A stretch of DNA of 14,361 nt from UBA3792 sp964426415 (GTDB lineage Bacteria; Bacillota; Clostridia; Christensenellales; CAG-138), in assembly GCA_964426415.1 (NCBI GenBank), contig CAYRQM010000042.1, positions 1 to 14,361 on the forward strand, in the 5' to 3' direction. Position 1 is the first letter of the stretch. Each line of letters starts with the position of its first letter. Of the stretch, positions 1 through 6,419 are shown piece after piece. A program made the position numbers and the translations under genes. The notes beneath the pieces were generated by a model. It was not told the origin of the DNA. It searched no databases and was given only the letters and a program-made list of their open reading frames with translations.

Positions 1-27
1 TGAACCCCCTAAAGGCAAGGGGGTTCA
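1..27. terminator. GC-rich hairpin, probable intrinsic terminator
   Basis: A perfect 9-bp inverted repeat, TGAACCCCC (1-9) and GGGGGTTCA (19-27), encloses a 9-base loop and is followed by TTTCT on the plus strand. It would form a stable RNA hairpin on either strand. It probably ends a gene lying left of the window. The T-run is short, so it may be a weak or backup terminator next to the one at 57-85. Confidence 0.5.
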
Positions 28-56
28 TTTCTATCAATATTAGCGTTCTTTGCCAG

Positions 57-85
57 AAAAACCACTTCTTCGGGAGTGGTTTTTT
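57..85. terminator. Bidirectional intrinsic terminator with UUCG tetraloop
   Basis: AAAAACCACT (57-66) pairs perfectly with AGTGGTTTTT (75-84). The loop contains C-TTCG-G (68-73), the very stable UUCG tetraloop. The plus strand ends in six Ts (80-85), and the run of As at 57-61 gives a T-run on the minus strand, so the hairpin can work both ways. It could terminate a gene from the left and also transcripts running leftward past rmuC. Confidence 0.7.
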
Positions 86-88
86 GTA

Positions 89-168
89 GTGAAATAAATC
101 CCTTGGGGGATTTGTGAAATTTGCTGCGCAAGTGAAATATGGCTTTGCCATGTGAGATGCCTCACGGC
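89..168. repeat. Tandem array of four mini-hairpins, each headed by GTGAAAT
   Basis: Four units abut with no spacer. Each starts with GTGAAAT (89-95, 114-120, 132-138) or GTGAGAT (152-158), followed at once by a small perfect hairpin. Unit 1: AAATCCC/GGGATTT with a TTGG loop. Unit 2: TTGC/GCAA with a TGC loop. Unit 3: ATGGC/GCCAT with a TTT loop. Unit 4: GCC/GGC, or alternatively GTGAG/CTCAC. The heptamer is conserved while the stems differ in sequence but keep their pairing. Function is unknown. Similar GTGAAAT-hairpin strings seem familiar from Clostridia intergenic DNA, but that is recollection. Confidence 0.6.
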
Positions 169-217
169 GTTTGGAAAACTTCCCTTTCACACCATGCGCT
201 GTCATGCGTCCGCAGTC

Positions 218-248
218 ATTCTGTAGGGGCAGATAGTATCTGCCCGCC
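218..248 (+). repeat. REP-like palindromic repeat, copy 1
   Basis: GGGCAGATA (227-235) and TATCTGCCC (237-245) form a perfect 9-bp palindrome around one base, within the context ATTCTGTAGGGGC...GCCCGCC. A second copy lies inverted at 345-375. Conserved flanks outside the palindrome (ATTCnGTAGGGGC on one side, GCCnGCC on the other) mark both as members of one dispersed family. Confidence 0.55.
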
Positions 249-268
249 GTGTGGCGCTTACACGCGAG

Positions 269-291
269 ATCCTTCGGCACAGCCTCAGGAT
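269..291. repeat. Small imperfect hairpin between the REP-like copies
   Basis: ATCCT (269-273) pairs with AGGAT (287-291) and GGC (276-278) with GCC (282-284), separated by a TC/TC internal mismatch, with an ACA loop. It lies between the two facing REP-like units and may be part of the same composite element. Nothing further can be said of its role. Confidence 0.35.
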
Positions 292-344
292 GACATTAGG
301 GTGGTTTTTGCGTCCCTATTCGTGTGAAAGAGTGCGCAAACACT

Positions 345-375
345 GGCTGGCGGATGATATCCGCCCCTACGGAAT
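345..375 (-). repeat. REP-like palindromic repeat, copy 2 (inverted)
   Basis: GGCGGAT (349-355) and ATCCGCC (359-365) form a 7-bp palindrome around GAT. Read on the minus strand the unit is ATTCCGTAGGGGCGGATATCATCC... and matches copy 1 at most positions. G/A and C/T changes in one arm are matched in the other (GCAGATA/TATCTGC versus GCGGATA/TATCCGC-like), so pairing is kept. The copies face each other. Confidence 0.55.
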
Positions 376-424
376 CAGGGCGATATTTGCGCGCTCTTCT
401 CCTCAAAACGTGTACACGGGTGTA

Positions 425-506
425 CCGCAAAAGGTTGGTAGCGAAGCGAAAGGCGTAACGCCCGCGTCAAGAAGGGCGTAGCCGTAGCAAGCGTGGCCTT
501 TTGCGG
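425..506. repeat. 82-bp element with perfect 10-bp terminal inverted repeats
   Basis: CCGCAAAAGG (425-434) and CCTTTTGCGG (497-506) are exact reverse complements bounding 62 bases. Inside there is a smaller hairpin, GGCG-TAA-CGCC (452-462), plus purine-rich GCGAAGCGAAAGG-type sequence. It could be a miniature inverted-repeat element or a structured transcript segment. No transposase and no clear target-site duplication were seen. Confidence 0.4.
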
Positions 507-603
507 AGAGGAGGCGCGACGGAGCAGCGAACGGCGAATTCCGCAGAATCCACCGTGAGTAAAGCGCAGTATGCGCCGACGAGCGGAGAGGGGCGCGACG
601 GAG
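503..603. repeat. Direct repeat of a purine-rich 22-mer, 80 bp apart
   Basis: GCGGAGAGGAGGCGCGACGGAG (positions 503-524; a 22-base motif, key core GGCGCGACGGAG) recurs at 583-603 with one A missing. The first copy overlaps the right arm of the 425-506 element. The DNA between and after the copies (to about 670) is rich in GCGA, CGAAG and CGACG strings with no reading frame of note. It looks like tandem or decayed repeat DNA. Confidence 0.4.
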
Positions 604-680
604 TGGGTGAGCAATGGCGGATGAGGCAAAGCCGAAGGAGCCGTTGCGAACAAAGCGAAGTACATGGCGACGAGCCGACG

Positions 681-1985
681 TTACTCGTCCAGCAAGTTCT
701 CCGCCTCGGCGTTGTCCAGCTTTTCGACCTCTTTGAGCTTGCGCGTAATGGCGCGGGAACGGGTGCCGATCAGCGTGTCCAAATCAGTATTGACCTGCTG
801 CAGCTTCGACTGCGAACGGGCAAGAATCTCGCCAAACTTGTCGAACTCGGTGCGCACAGCACCCAAAACCTGCCATACTTCGCTGCTGCGCTTTTGAATG
901 GCAAGCGTGCGGAAGCCCATTTGCAGGCTGTTCAGATACGCCGCCATCGTGGACGGCCCCGCAATGTTGACACGATAGGTGCGCTGCAATTCTTCGACCA
1001 TGCCGCGGTTGACCGCTTCCGCATACAGCCCCTCAAACGGGAGAAACAGAATGGCGAAATCGGTGGTGCGCGGCGGATCGATGTACTTGGTTCGAATATC
1101 CTTCGCTTCGGATTTCAGCCGATCGATCAGCTGCTTGGCGGCGGCGTTGATCTCCTCGGCGGCGCCGCGGTCGTATGCGTCCTGCAGCGCGGCATACAGC
1201 TCGCCCGGGAACTTGGAATCGATGGGCAAATAGACAGGCTTCTGTCCGTCGCCGGGCAGCCGAATCGCAAATTCGACCACATCGCGGGAACCTTCCTTCG
1301 TGGCGACGTTCACGTCATATTGCTCTCGCGGCAAGATTTCTTCCAAGATGGCGCCAAGCTGTACTTCGCCCAAAATGCCGCGGGTCTTGACGTTGGACAG
1401 CACCTTTTTGAGATCGGTGACGCCTGCAGCAACTTTCTGCATCTCGCCCAATCCCTTATATACTTGTTCTAATTGCTCGTTGACCAGACGGAACGATTCA
1501 GAGATGCGCGTTTCCAGCGTCTTTTGCAGCTTTTCATCGACGATCTTTTGCATCTCGTTCAGCTTTTCGCCGTTCTCCTGCTGCATGGCAGAAAGACGAC
1601 GTTCCATCGTTTGCCGAATTTGCTCCAACTTTTGCTCGTTGGTCTGTTCAAAGGACTGCAGACGCGTATCCGTAGAAACGCGCACCTGCTCCAGCTTTTG
1701 CGCATTGGATTGCTCAAACGCCTGTAAGCGCGTATCGGTGGTTTGTTCCAGCTTTTGCAGCGTCGCCGTATTGGTCTGTTCAAAGGTGGCAAACCGGCGT
1801 TCGCTTTGCGCGGCGTTGCGCGCCTGCTCCTCGGAAACCGATTTTGCAAAGCCCTGCAAGCTGTTGTTCAGCTCCATGCGCAGATCAGACAGCCCGTCGT
1901 TGCGCTTTTGTGTCAGCAGGACGATGAGCAGCACCACGATGCCAATGAGGTTGATGACGCCTAAAAGGATGGAGAAGAGTTCCAT
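681..1985 (-). CDS. rmuC: DNA recombination protein RmuC
   Basis: 434-residue RmuC-family protein. RmuC proteins carry a PD-(D/E)XK-like nuclease fold and are linked to limiting inversions at short inverted repeats; the activity is poorly defined biochemically. Visible features: one N-terminal membrane segment (residues about 4-24), a long coiled coil (about 35-185), then the conserved domain, beginning near SNVKTRGILGEVQLGAIL (197-214) and including LPIDSKFP (253-260). The coiled coil contains near-repeats of about 22 residues built on TDTRLQxFEQxNxQKLEQ. The ATG shares one base with the stop of the upstream lysoplasmalogenase gene (TAATG), with GGAGG 7 bases before it, so the two are translationally coupled. 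No terminator follows closely on the minus strand; the nearest strong one is at 57-85. Length is normal for the family. Identity is confident. Confidence 0.93.
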   Translation of the reverse strand: MELFSILLGVINLIGIVVLLIVLLTQKRNDGLSDLRMELNNSLQGFAKSVSEEQARNAAQSERRFATFEQTNTATLQKLEQTTDTRLQAFEQSNAQKLEQVRVSTDTRLQSFEQTNEQKLEQIRQTMERRLSAMQQENGEKLNEMQKIVDEKLQKTLETRISESFRLVNEQLEQVYKGLGEMQKVAAGVTDLKKVLSNVKTRGILGEVQLGAILEEILPREQYDVNVATKEGSRDVVEFAIRLPGDGQKPVYLPIDSKFPGELYAALQDAYDRGAAEEINAAAKQLIDRLKSEAKDIRTKYIDPPRTTDFAILFLPFEGLYAEAVNRGMVEELQRTYRVNIAGPSTMAAYLNSLQMGFRTLAIQKRSSEVWQVLGAVRTEFDKFGEILARSQSKLQQVNTDLDTLIGTRSRAITRKLKEVEKLDNAEAENLLDE

Positions 1986-2662
1986 TAAATGCCTCCGTTC
2001 AGTGCAAATCCTGTCACGAGGCAGGTTTGCGCAAGGATGTAAGTGAGCATGACCCAGAAATTGCCGTATCGCGTGGAACGCAAGTATTCACGGCGCACAA
2101 GGATGGTATCGGACGTCATAAACAGGACGCCGCCAAGGAAGGACAGCATGTACCAATTGGGCAATCGGCGCATGAGCATCAGGTAGCAGGCGCAGATGGC
2201 GGTGCCCGAAAGCAGCAGACCGTAGGCGTAGCCGGGCGCGTGGAGCCTTTTGGGCGCCTTTGAAACGAGCGCGACACGCAAGATGACCACCCAGCCAAGC
2301 ACAAACGCGATACAGACGTAGATGGGCCATCGGAGAATCGGCTCGGTTGCCAGCATCGCAGCCACATACAGGACGTGCCCCAACGCAAATGCAGCCATGC
2401 CGCACAGCAGCAGGACGCCTTGCTTGGGAAAGAGCAAAAACGCATCGCCCAAGCATCCGCACAGCAGCGCCGCGATGACAAAGGCGTTTGGTCTGCTGCC
2501 CAGTGCAAGGGTCAACGTCCAATAGCACCCGCACAGCAGGGGCATTAAAAGGACTTTGGTCGGTCTGCGCAGCTTGGTGCGTCGCGTAAAGCAGGCAAAA
2601 AGATGCAGCCCGACGTCGACCGCGTACAGACCGAGCAGAATCCACAGGATAAGTTGTGTCAT
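1985..2662 (-). CDS. Lysoplasmalogenase family membrane protein (YhhN/TMEM86-like)
   Basis: 225 residues, very hydrophobic, with about seven to eight membrane segments. Family-typical motifs are RPTKVLLMPLL (33-43), GDAFLL (72-77), a GHxxY motif in FALGHVLY (92-99), SDTIL (184-188) and a TYxxAQ motif (207-212). Characterised members hydrolyse the vinyl-ether bond of lysoplasmalogens; plasmalogens are common in anaerobic clostridia, so the role fits, but substrate is not shown here. It is the first gene of a two-gene minus-strand operon, with a good GGAGG site 6 bases before the ATG and a promoter at 2686-2714. Its stop overlaps the rmuC start by one base. The pairing with rmuC has no evident functional logic. 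Confidence 0.85.
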   Translation of the reverse strand: MTQLILWILLGLYAVDVGLHLFACFTRRTKLRRPTKVLLMPLLCGCYWTLTLALGSRPNAFVIAALLCGCLGDAFLLFPKQGVLLLCGMAAFALGHVLYVAAMLATEPILRWPIYVCIAFVLGWVVILRVALVSKAPKRLHAPGYAYGLLLSGTAICACYLMLMRRLPNWYMLSFLGGVLFMTSDTILVRREYLRSTRYGNFWVMLTYILAQTCLVTGFALNGGI

Positions 2663-2685
2663 ATAACCTCCAAACTTCCAAATTC

Positions 2686-2714
2686 AGTATACCACACAAT
2701 TTGTCGTGTCGAAA
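2686..2714 (-). promoter_or_regulatory. Sigma-A-like extended -10 promoter for lysoplasmalogenase-rmuC
   Basis: On the minus strand, TATACT (complement of 2686-2691) is preceded by TGG, an extended -10. At 17 bases upstream is TTTCGA (2709-2714), a poor -35. The start point would lie about 15-18 bases before the Shine-Dalgarno. The same 9-mer TGGTATACT occurs in the opposing promoter at 2786-2794. Confidence 0.55.
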
Positions 2715-2765
2715 GGGGGAAATTCGGGCGGATGTGTCAGATTCGTGATTTTACGCGTTTTTGAC

Positions 2766-2794
2766 TTGCGAATTGGGAAGGGGTATGGTATACT
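2766..2794 (+). promoter_or_regulatory. Sigma-A-like extended -10 promoter for the Fe-S/GGGtGRT operon
   Basis: TTGCGA (2766-2771), a 17-base spacer and TATACT (2789-2794) preceded by TGG (extended -10). Predicted start near 2801 gives a leader of about 54 bases up to the ATG at 2855, with a strong AAGGAGG (2838-2844). No riboswitch-like fold is evident in the leader. Confidence 0.65.
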
Positions 2795-2854
2795 CCAAGG
2801 CGAAAATGGGGGCGTGCAAATAGGACGCCCAACGAATAAGGAGGAACATCGTTC

Positions 2855-3547
2855 ATGCAGTATTCCCGTGATGTGGAAGAAATGGTATGCGTCAAGAAGG
2901 GCGCAGCCCATGATCCCGCTCCGATCCCCGAAGAGGGCAAGTGGGTCAAGGCAAAAGAAATCAAAGACATCAGCGGCTTCACCCATGGCATCGGCTGGTG
3001 CGCACCGCAGCAGGGCGCGTGCAAGCTCACGCTGAACATCAAAGAAGGCATCATCCAAGAGGCGCTCATCGAGACGCTCGGCTGCTCCGGCATGACGCAC
3101 TCCGCAGCAATGGCGGCGGAGATTCTGCCCGGCAAAACCATTTTGGAGGCGCTCAATTCCGACCTCGTTTGCGACGCCATCAACACCGCCATGCGCGAGC
3201 TGTTTTTGCAGATCGTTTATGGCCGCAGCCAAAGCGCGTTTTCCGACGACGGTCTGTCCATCGGCGCAGGCTTGGAAGACTTGGGCAAAGGGCTTCGCTC
3301 TCAGATCGGCACCATGTACGGCACGAAGTCCAAAGGGCCGCGTTACCTCGAAATGGCAGAGGGCTACGTCCTCAAGATCGCCTTGGATGAGGGCGGCGAG
3401 ATCATCGGCTACCAGTTCGTAAGCCTTGGCAAGATGATGGACGCCATCAAAAAGGGCATGGACCCGAAAGAAGCCTACGAAAAGAACATCGGCACCTATG
3501 GCAGATTCGCAGAAGCTGCAAAGGTCATCGACCCGCGGAAGGAATAA
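2855..3547 (+). CDS. NifU/IscU-like iron-sulfur cluster scaffold family protein
   Basis: 230 residues. The central part resembles the IscU/NifU N-terminal scaffold fold, with cysteines at C49 (GWCAP), C56, C77 (in GCSGMTHSA) and C106; C12 is an additional one. Scaffold proteins of this fold hold nascent Fe-S clusters, but this branch is longer than IscU (about 130 residues), has an extra C-terminal part, and is usually found beside a GGGtGRT protein, as here (12 bases upstream of it). No cysteine desulfurase, SufBCD or IscA gene is in the window, so general Fe-S assembly is not supported; a dedicated role with the partner is more likely. AAGGAGG lies 10 bases before the ATG. Confidence 0.85.
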   Translation: MQYSRDVEEMVCVKKGAAHDPAPIPEEGKWVKAKEIKDISGFTHGIGWCAPQQGACKLTLNIKEGIIQEALIETLGCSGMTHSAAMAAEILPGKTILEALNSDLVCDAINTAMRELFLQIVYGRSQSAFSDDGLSIGAGLEDLGKGLRSQIGTMYGTKSKGPRYLEMAEGYVLKIALDEGGEIIGYQFVSLGKMMDAIKKGMDPKEAYEKNIGTYGRFAEAAKVIDPRKE

Positions 3548-3559
3548 TGGAGGTGCGAT

Positions 3560-4555
3560 ATGATCACATTTGAAGGGTACGAAAGAAGAATCAACCAAAT
3601 CACCCGTGCGCTGAACGAATACGGCATCAAGGACATCGAAGAAGCCAAAGCGATTTGCGATCAGGCGGGCGTCGATGCGTACGGCATCACCAAGAGCATC
3701 CAGCCCATCGCATTCGAGAATGCCGGTTGGGCTTACACCGTCGGCGCGGCAATCGCGCTGAAGAAGGGCGTCAAGACCGCCGCAGAAGCCGCCGAGTGCA
3801 TCGGCATCGGTCTGCAGTCGTTCTGCATCCCCGGTTCGGTTGCCGATCAGCGTCAAGTCGGACGCGGCCATGGCAATTTGGGTGCGATGCTCCTGCGTGA
3901 AGAAACGGGCTGCTTCGCATTCTTGGCAGGGCATGAGTCCTTTGCCGCGGCAGAAGGCGCCATCGGCATCGCACGGACGGCAAACAAAGTCCGCACCAAG
4001 CCCTTGCAGGTCATTTTGAACGGTCTTGGCAAGGACGCCGCATACATCATCTCCCGCATCAACGGCTTCACCTACTGCGAGACCGCGTACAACTACTACA
4101 CGGGCGAGCTGCAAATCGTCTATCAGAAGGCGTTCTCCGACGGCGAGCGTGCCAAGGTGCGCTGCTACGGCGCGGACGACGTCAACGAAGGCGTCGCCAT
4201 TATGCGGCATGAGGATGTTGACGTGTCTATCACGGGCAACTCCACCAACCCGACCCGCTTCCAGCATCCCGTTGCCGGCACCTACAAGAAATGGTGCGTC
4301 GAGAACGGCAAGAAATACTTCTCCGTCGCATCGGGCGGCGGCACAGGCAGAACGCTGCATCCCGACAACATGGCGGCAGGCCCCGCTTCCTACGGCTTGA
4401 CCGACACCATGGGCAGAATGCACAGCGACGCGCAGTTTGCTGGCTCCAGCTCCGTTCCGGCGCATGTCGAAATGATGGGCCTCATCGGCATGGGCAACAA
4501 CCCCATGGTCGGCGCCACCGTTGCCGTGGCAGTCGCCGTTGCACAATCCCTGTAA
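3560..4555 (+). CDS. GGGtGRT protein (conserved clostridial family)
   Basis: 331 residues, soluble, no signal peptide. It carries the naming motif GGGTGRT at residues 259-265, followed by a Gly/Met-rich C-terminal part with TMGRMHSDAQFAGSSS and IGMGNNPMVG. Other conserved-looking stretches are VADQRQVGRGHGNLGAM and several cysteines (C33, C80, C89 among them). The family is known by its motif; I know of no established biochemical function. It follows the NifU-like gene by 12 bases with its own GGAGG, and a terminator starts 6 bases after its stop, so the two genes form a closed transcription unit. A metal- or cluster-dependent enzyme served by the scaffold neighbour is an inference. Confidence 0.88.
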   Translation: MITFEGYERRINQITRALNEYGIKDIEEAKAICDQAGVDAYGITKSIQPIAFENAGWAYTVGAAIALKKGVKTAAEAAECIGIGLQSFCIPGSVADQRQVGRGHGNLGAMLLREETGCFAFLAGHESFAAAEGAIGIARTANKVRTKPLQVILNGLGKDAAYIISRINGFTYCETAYNYYTGELQIVYQKAFSDGERAKVRCYGADDVNEGVAIMRHEDVDVSITGNSTNPTRFQHPVAGTYKKWCVENGKKYFSVASGGGTGRTLHPDNMAAGPASYGLTDTMGRMHSDAQFAGSSSVPAHVEMMGLIGMGNNPMVGATVAVAVAVAQSL

Positions 4556-4561
4556 CCATCC

Positions 4562-4586
4562 AAGAGGGGCGTTTGCCCCTCTTTTC
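4562..4586 (+). terminator. Intrinsic terminator after the GGGtGRT gene
   Basis: AAGAGGGGC (4562-4570) pairs perfectly with GCCCCTCTT (4575-4583) around a GTTT loop, followed by a T-rich tail (TTCCTTTTTTT). It separates the Fe-S/GGGtGRT unit from the DUF2804 gene, which has no clear promoter of its own and may depend on read-through. Confidence 0.8.
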
Positions 4587-4608
4587 CTTTTTTAGAAAGG
4601 GCTATCCT

Positions 4609-5640
4609 ATGAATCAGCAACTTCTGTCCGAAGGCACGCTGCTCAACGCGGACGGCGCACTGTGCCAAGCGGGCTATGCGACGCGCCTTGTCAAGCAATA
4701 CGACCGCAGCGCAATCAAGGCGGGCAAGCTCCGCATCAAGGAATGGGACTATTACCTAATTTATAACGATCGATACGGCGTCGCGCTGACCATCGACGAC
4801 AACAGCTACATGGGGCTGCTCTCCGTTTCGCTGCTCGATTTCGAAGCGGCGATGGAGCATACCGTCTCCCCGATGTTCTGGTTCCCGATGGGCAAGACGG
4901 CTTTTCCTGCAAGCTCCGATGCGGGCGACGTGCAAAAGACCGTGCGCGGTGCGGGCGGCGCGTTTCGCATCGAAAACGGGCAGCGCCATCTATCGTTTCA
5001 CATCGATCGGTTCGACGGCGAACTGCCCTTCTCCTGCGATCTGCTGCTTTGCGATCCGCCCAAAGACACCATGGTCATTGCAACACCCTTTGAAAAAAAG
5101 CGCACGGCGTTCTATTACAACCAAAAAATCATTGCCATGCGTGCAAGCGGCACGGTGACGGTGGGGGAACGCACACTTTCGTTCGATCCGTCCGACAGCT
5201 TCGGGCTGTTGGACTGGGGCAGAGGCGTATGGACGTACCGCAACACTTGGTACTGGAGCGCCGCACAGGGCGTGCGCGACGGCCATGTGTTGGGATTCAA
5301 CCTTGGCTACGGCTTTGGCGACACGTCGGCGGCGTCCGAAAACATGTTCTTCGTCGACGGCGTCGCCCACAAGCTCGATCGCGTATCGTTTGACATCCCG
5401 CAAAAGGACGGCAAGGACGATTTCCTTTCGCCGTGGCAGTTCCGCGACAACGAAGGCAGACTATCGCTCACCTTCACGCCGTTTCTCGACCGCAAGTCCA
5501 AAACGGACGTGCTTCTCATCTGCTCCGACCAGCATCAGGTGTTCGGACGCTTCGACGGCACCGTGCGATTGGACGACGGCGCAGAAGTGCGGTTGGAACG
5601 GTTTGTGGGCTTTGCCGAAAAGGTGCGCAACAAGTGGTAG
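4609..5640 (+). CDS. DUF2804 family protein
   Basis: 343 residues, no signal peptide or membrane segment. Recognised as DUF2804 from LLDWGRGVWTYRNTWYW (about 200-216), GFNLGYGFGD (229-238), SPWQFRDNEGRLSLTF (274-289) and QVFGRFDG (310-317). The pattern of aromatic and glycine-rich beta strands suggests a lipocalin-like or carotenoid-synthase-like beta fold, but no function is established. The open frame extends upstream to 4291, but that part overlaps the GGGtGRT gene and its terminator; the ATG at 4609 has AGAAAGG 8 bases ahead and begins the conserved N-terminus, so it is the right start. The next gene begins 53 bases after the stop. Confidence 0.88.
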   Translation: MNQQLLSEGTLLNADGALCQAGYATRLVKQYDRSAIKAGKLRIKEWDYYLIYNDRYGVALTIDDNSYMGLLSVSLLDFEAAMEHTVSPMFWFPMGKTAFPASSDAGDVQKTVRGAGGAFRIENGQRHLSFHIDRFDGELPFSCDLLLCDPPKDTMVIATPFEKKRTAFYYNQKIIAMRASGTVTVGERTLSFDPSDSFGLLDWGRGVWTYRNTWYWSAAQGVRDGHVLGFNLGYGFGDTSAASENMFFVDGVAHKLDRVSFDIPQKDGKDDFLSPWQFRDNEGRLSLTFTPFLDRKSKTDVLLICSDQHQVFGRFDGTVRLDDGAEVRLERFVGFAEKVRNKW

Positions 5641-5641
5641 C

Positions 5642-5670
5642 TTGCGCCAACGCAAACGGCGTGGTACAAT
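5642..5670 (+). promoter_or_regulatory. Probable promoter of the kinase-PqqD unit
   Basis: TTGCGC (5642-5647), 17 bases, then TACAAT (5665-5670) with a TGG extended -10. It begins one base after the DUF2804 stop codon. A small inverted repeat, TTGCG-CCAA-CGCAA (5642-5655), covers the -35 and could be an operator, though a 5-bp arm is weak evidence. The downstream Shine-Dalgarno is GGGAGG (5682-5687). Confidence 0.5.
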
Positions 5671-5693
5671 AGGCGCATCGCGGGAGGATCGAC

Positions 5694-6419
5694 ATGGGCT
5701 TTTATCGTTTTGCAGGGTACACCATCGAGCTGAAAAATCGCTATCCGTTTACGGAGCGGCTTTGTGTGGCGTATCGCACGGACGCGACCGAAGCCGATTT
5801 TTCGGTGGAGGCGACGGAGGAGCAGATTCGCGCCGAACAGCAAGAAGCGTGCCATACGGATTCGGCAGGCTATTGCGAAAGCATCTGCCTGTACCGCAAC
5901 CTGTGCAGCCTGTTGCCGCAGCATGATGCATTTTTGCTCCACGCAGCGGTGGTGCGCGTGGGATCGGACGGGTATGCGTTTTTGGGGCACAGCGGGGCGG
6001 GCAAATCCACTCATATGCTGCTTTGGCAAAAGACTTTCCCAAACGAAGTGCACATTGTCAACGGCGACAAGCCCATCCTGCGCCGCCGCACAGAAGATGG
6101 CATTCCGCGCTTTTACGCCTTTGGTACGCCTTGGGCGGGCAAGGAAGGGCTGCAGTCCAACACCTGCGCGCCGCTGAAGGGGCTTTGTTTCATCGTGCAA
6201 GGAAAAGAGAACAGCATCCGCCGCTTGTCGCCCTCCGATACGGCACAGCGCATCTTTCATCAGTTCCTCATTCCAAAGGACGCGGCAGGCGTGATGAAGT
6301 TGATGCAGCTGGCGGACGAGCTGGTGCGGTTCGTGCCCGCGTATGAGCTGACGTGCGACGTTTCCGAGGCGGCAGCCATTTTGAGCTTTACAACCATGAC
6401 AGGGAGGACAATCGAATGA
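5694..6419 (+). CDS. HPr-kinase-like P-loop protein (ScmC/HprK-related)
   Basis: 241 residues. The C-terminal two thirds match the HPr kinase/phosphorylase-like fold: LLHAAVV (81-87), a Walker A loop GHSGAGKST (98-106), an acidic strand IVNGDKPIL (121-129), and GTPWAGKEG (144-152). True HprK has a separate N-terminal domain and a longer C-terminal signature, so this is a paralogue. Related small kinases occur in peptide-modification cassettes (ScmC of SynChlorMet; lasso-peptide kinases that phosphorylate the peptide). Its stop overlaps the start of the PqqD-like gene (ATGA), so the two are co-translated, which supports a role in peptide modification. The 5' third (1-75) is less recognisable. 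Substrate unknown; a nucleotide-binding protein without kinase activity is possible. Confidence 0.78.
   Translation: MGFYRFAGYTIELKNRYPFTERLCVAYRTDATEADFSVEATEEQIRAEQQEACHTDSAGYCESICLYRNLCSLLPQHDAFLLHAAVVRVGSDGYAFLGHSGAGKSTHMLLWQKTFPNEVHIVNGDKPILRRRTEDGIPRFYAFGTPWAGKEGLQSNTCAPLKGLCFIVQGKENSIRRLSPSDTAQRIFHQFLIPKDAAGVMKLMQLADELVRFVPAYELTCDVSEAAAILSFTTMTGRTIE

Larger units (their letters stand above)
86..680. other. Gene-free, repeat-dense intergenic region
   Basis: I see no credible coding sequence in these roughly 600 bases. The open frames lack ribosome sites, recognisable motifs and normal composition. The stretch is instead packed with short repeats and palindromes, annotated separately: mini-hairpins at 89-168, REP-like units at 218-248 and 345-375, a small hairpin at 269-291, the palindrome CGTGTACACG at 409-418, an inverted-repeat element at 425-506, and a 22-mer duplicated at 503-603. 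On the minus strand it lies downstream of rmuC. Confidence 0.65.

Noticed and set aside
375..665. 96-codon open frame on the minus strand downstream of rmuC
   Set aside because: It spans the repeat elements, has no ribosome site, and its Ser/Arg/Pro/Leu-rich translation looks like read-through of repeats.
501..1472. 323-codon open frame on the plus strand across the rmuC 3' half
   Set aside because: It lies antisense to the conserved RmuC domain and starts inside repeat DNA without a ribosome site.
2684..4546. 620-codon open frame on the minus strand opposite the NifU-like and GGGtGRT genes
   Set aside because: Both plus-strand genes are recognised families with ribosome sites; the minus frame spans their junction and matches nothing.
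4291..4608. Upstream extension of the DUF2804 frame
   Set aside because: It overlaps the GGGtGRT gene and runs through its terminator; the ATG at 4609 has a ribosome site and begins the conserved family sequence.
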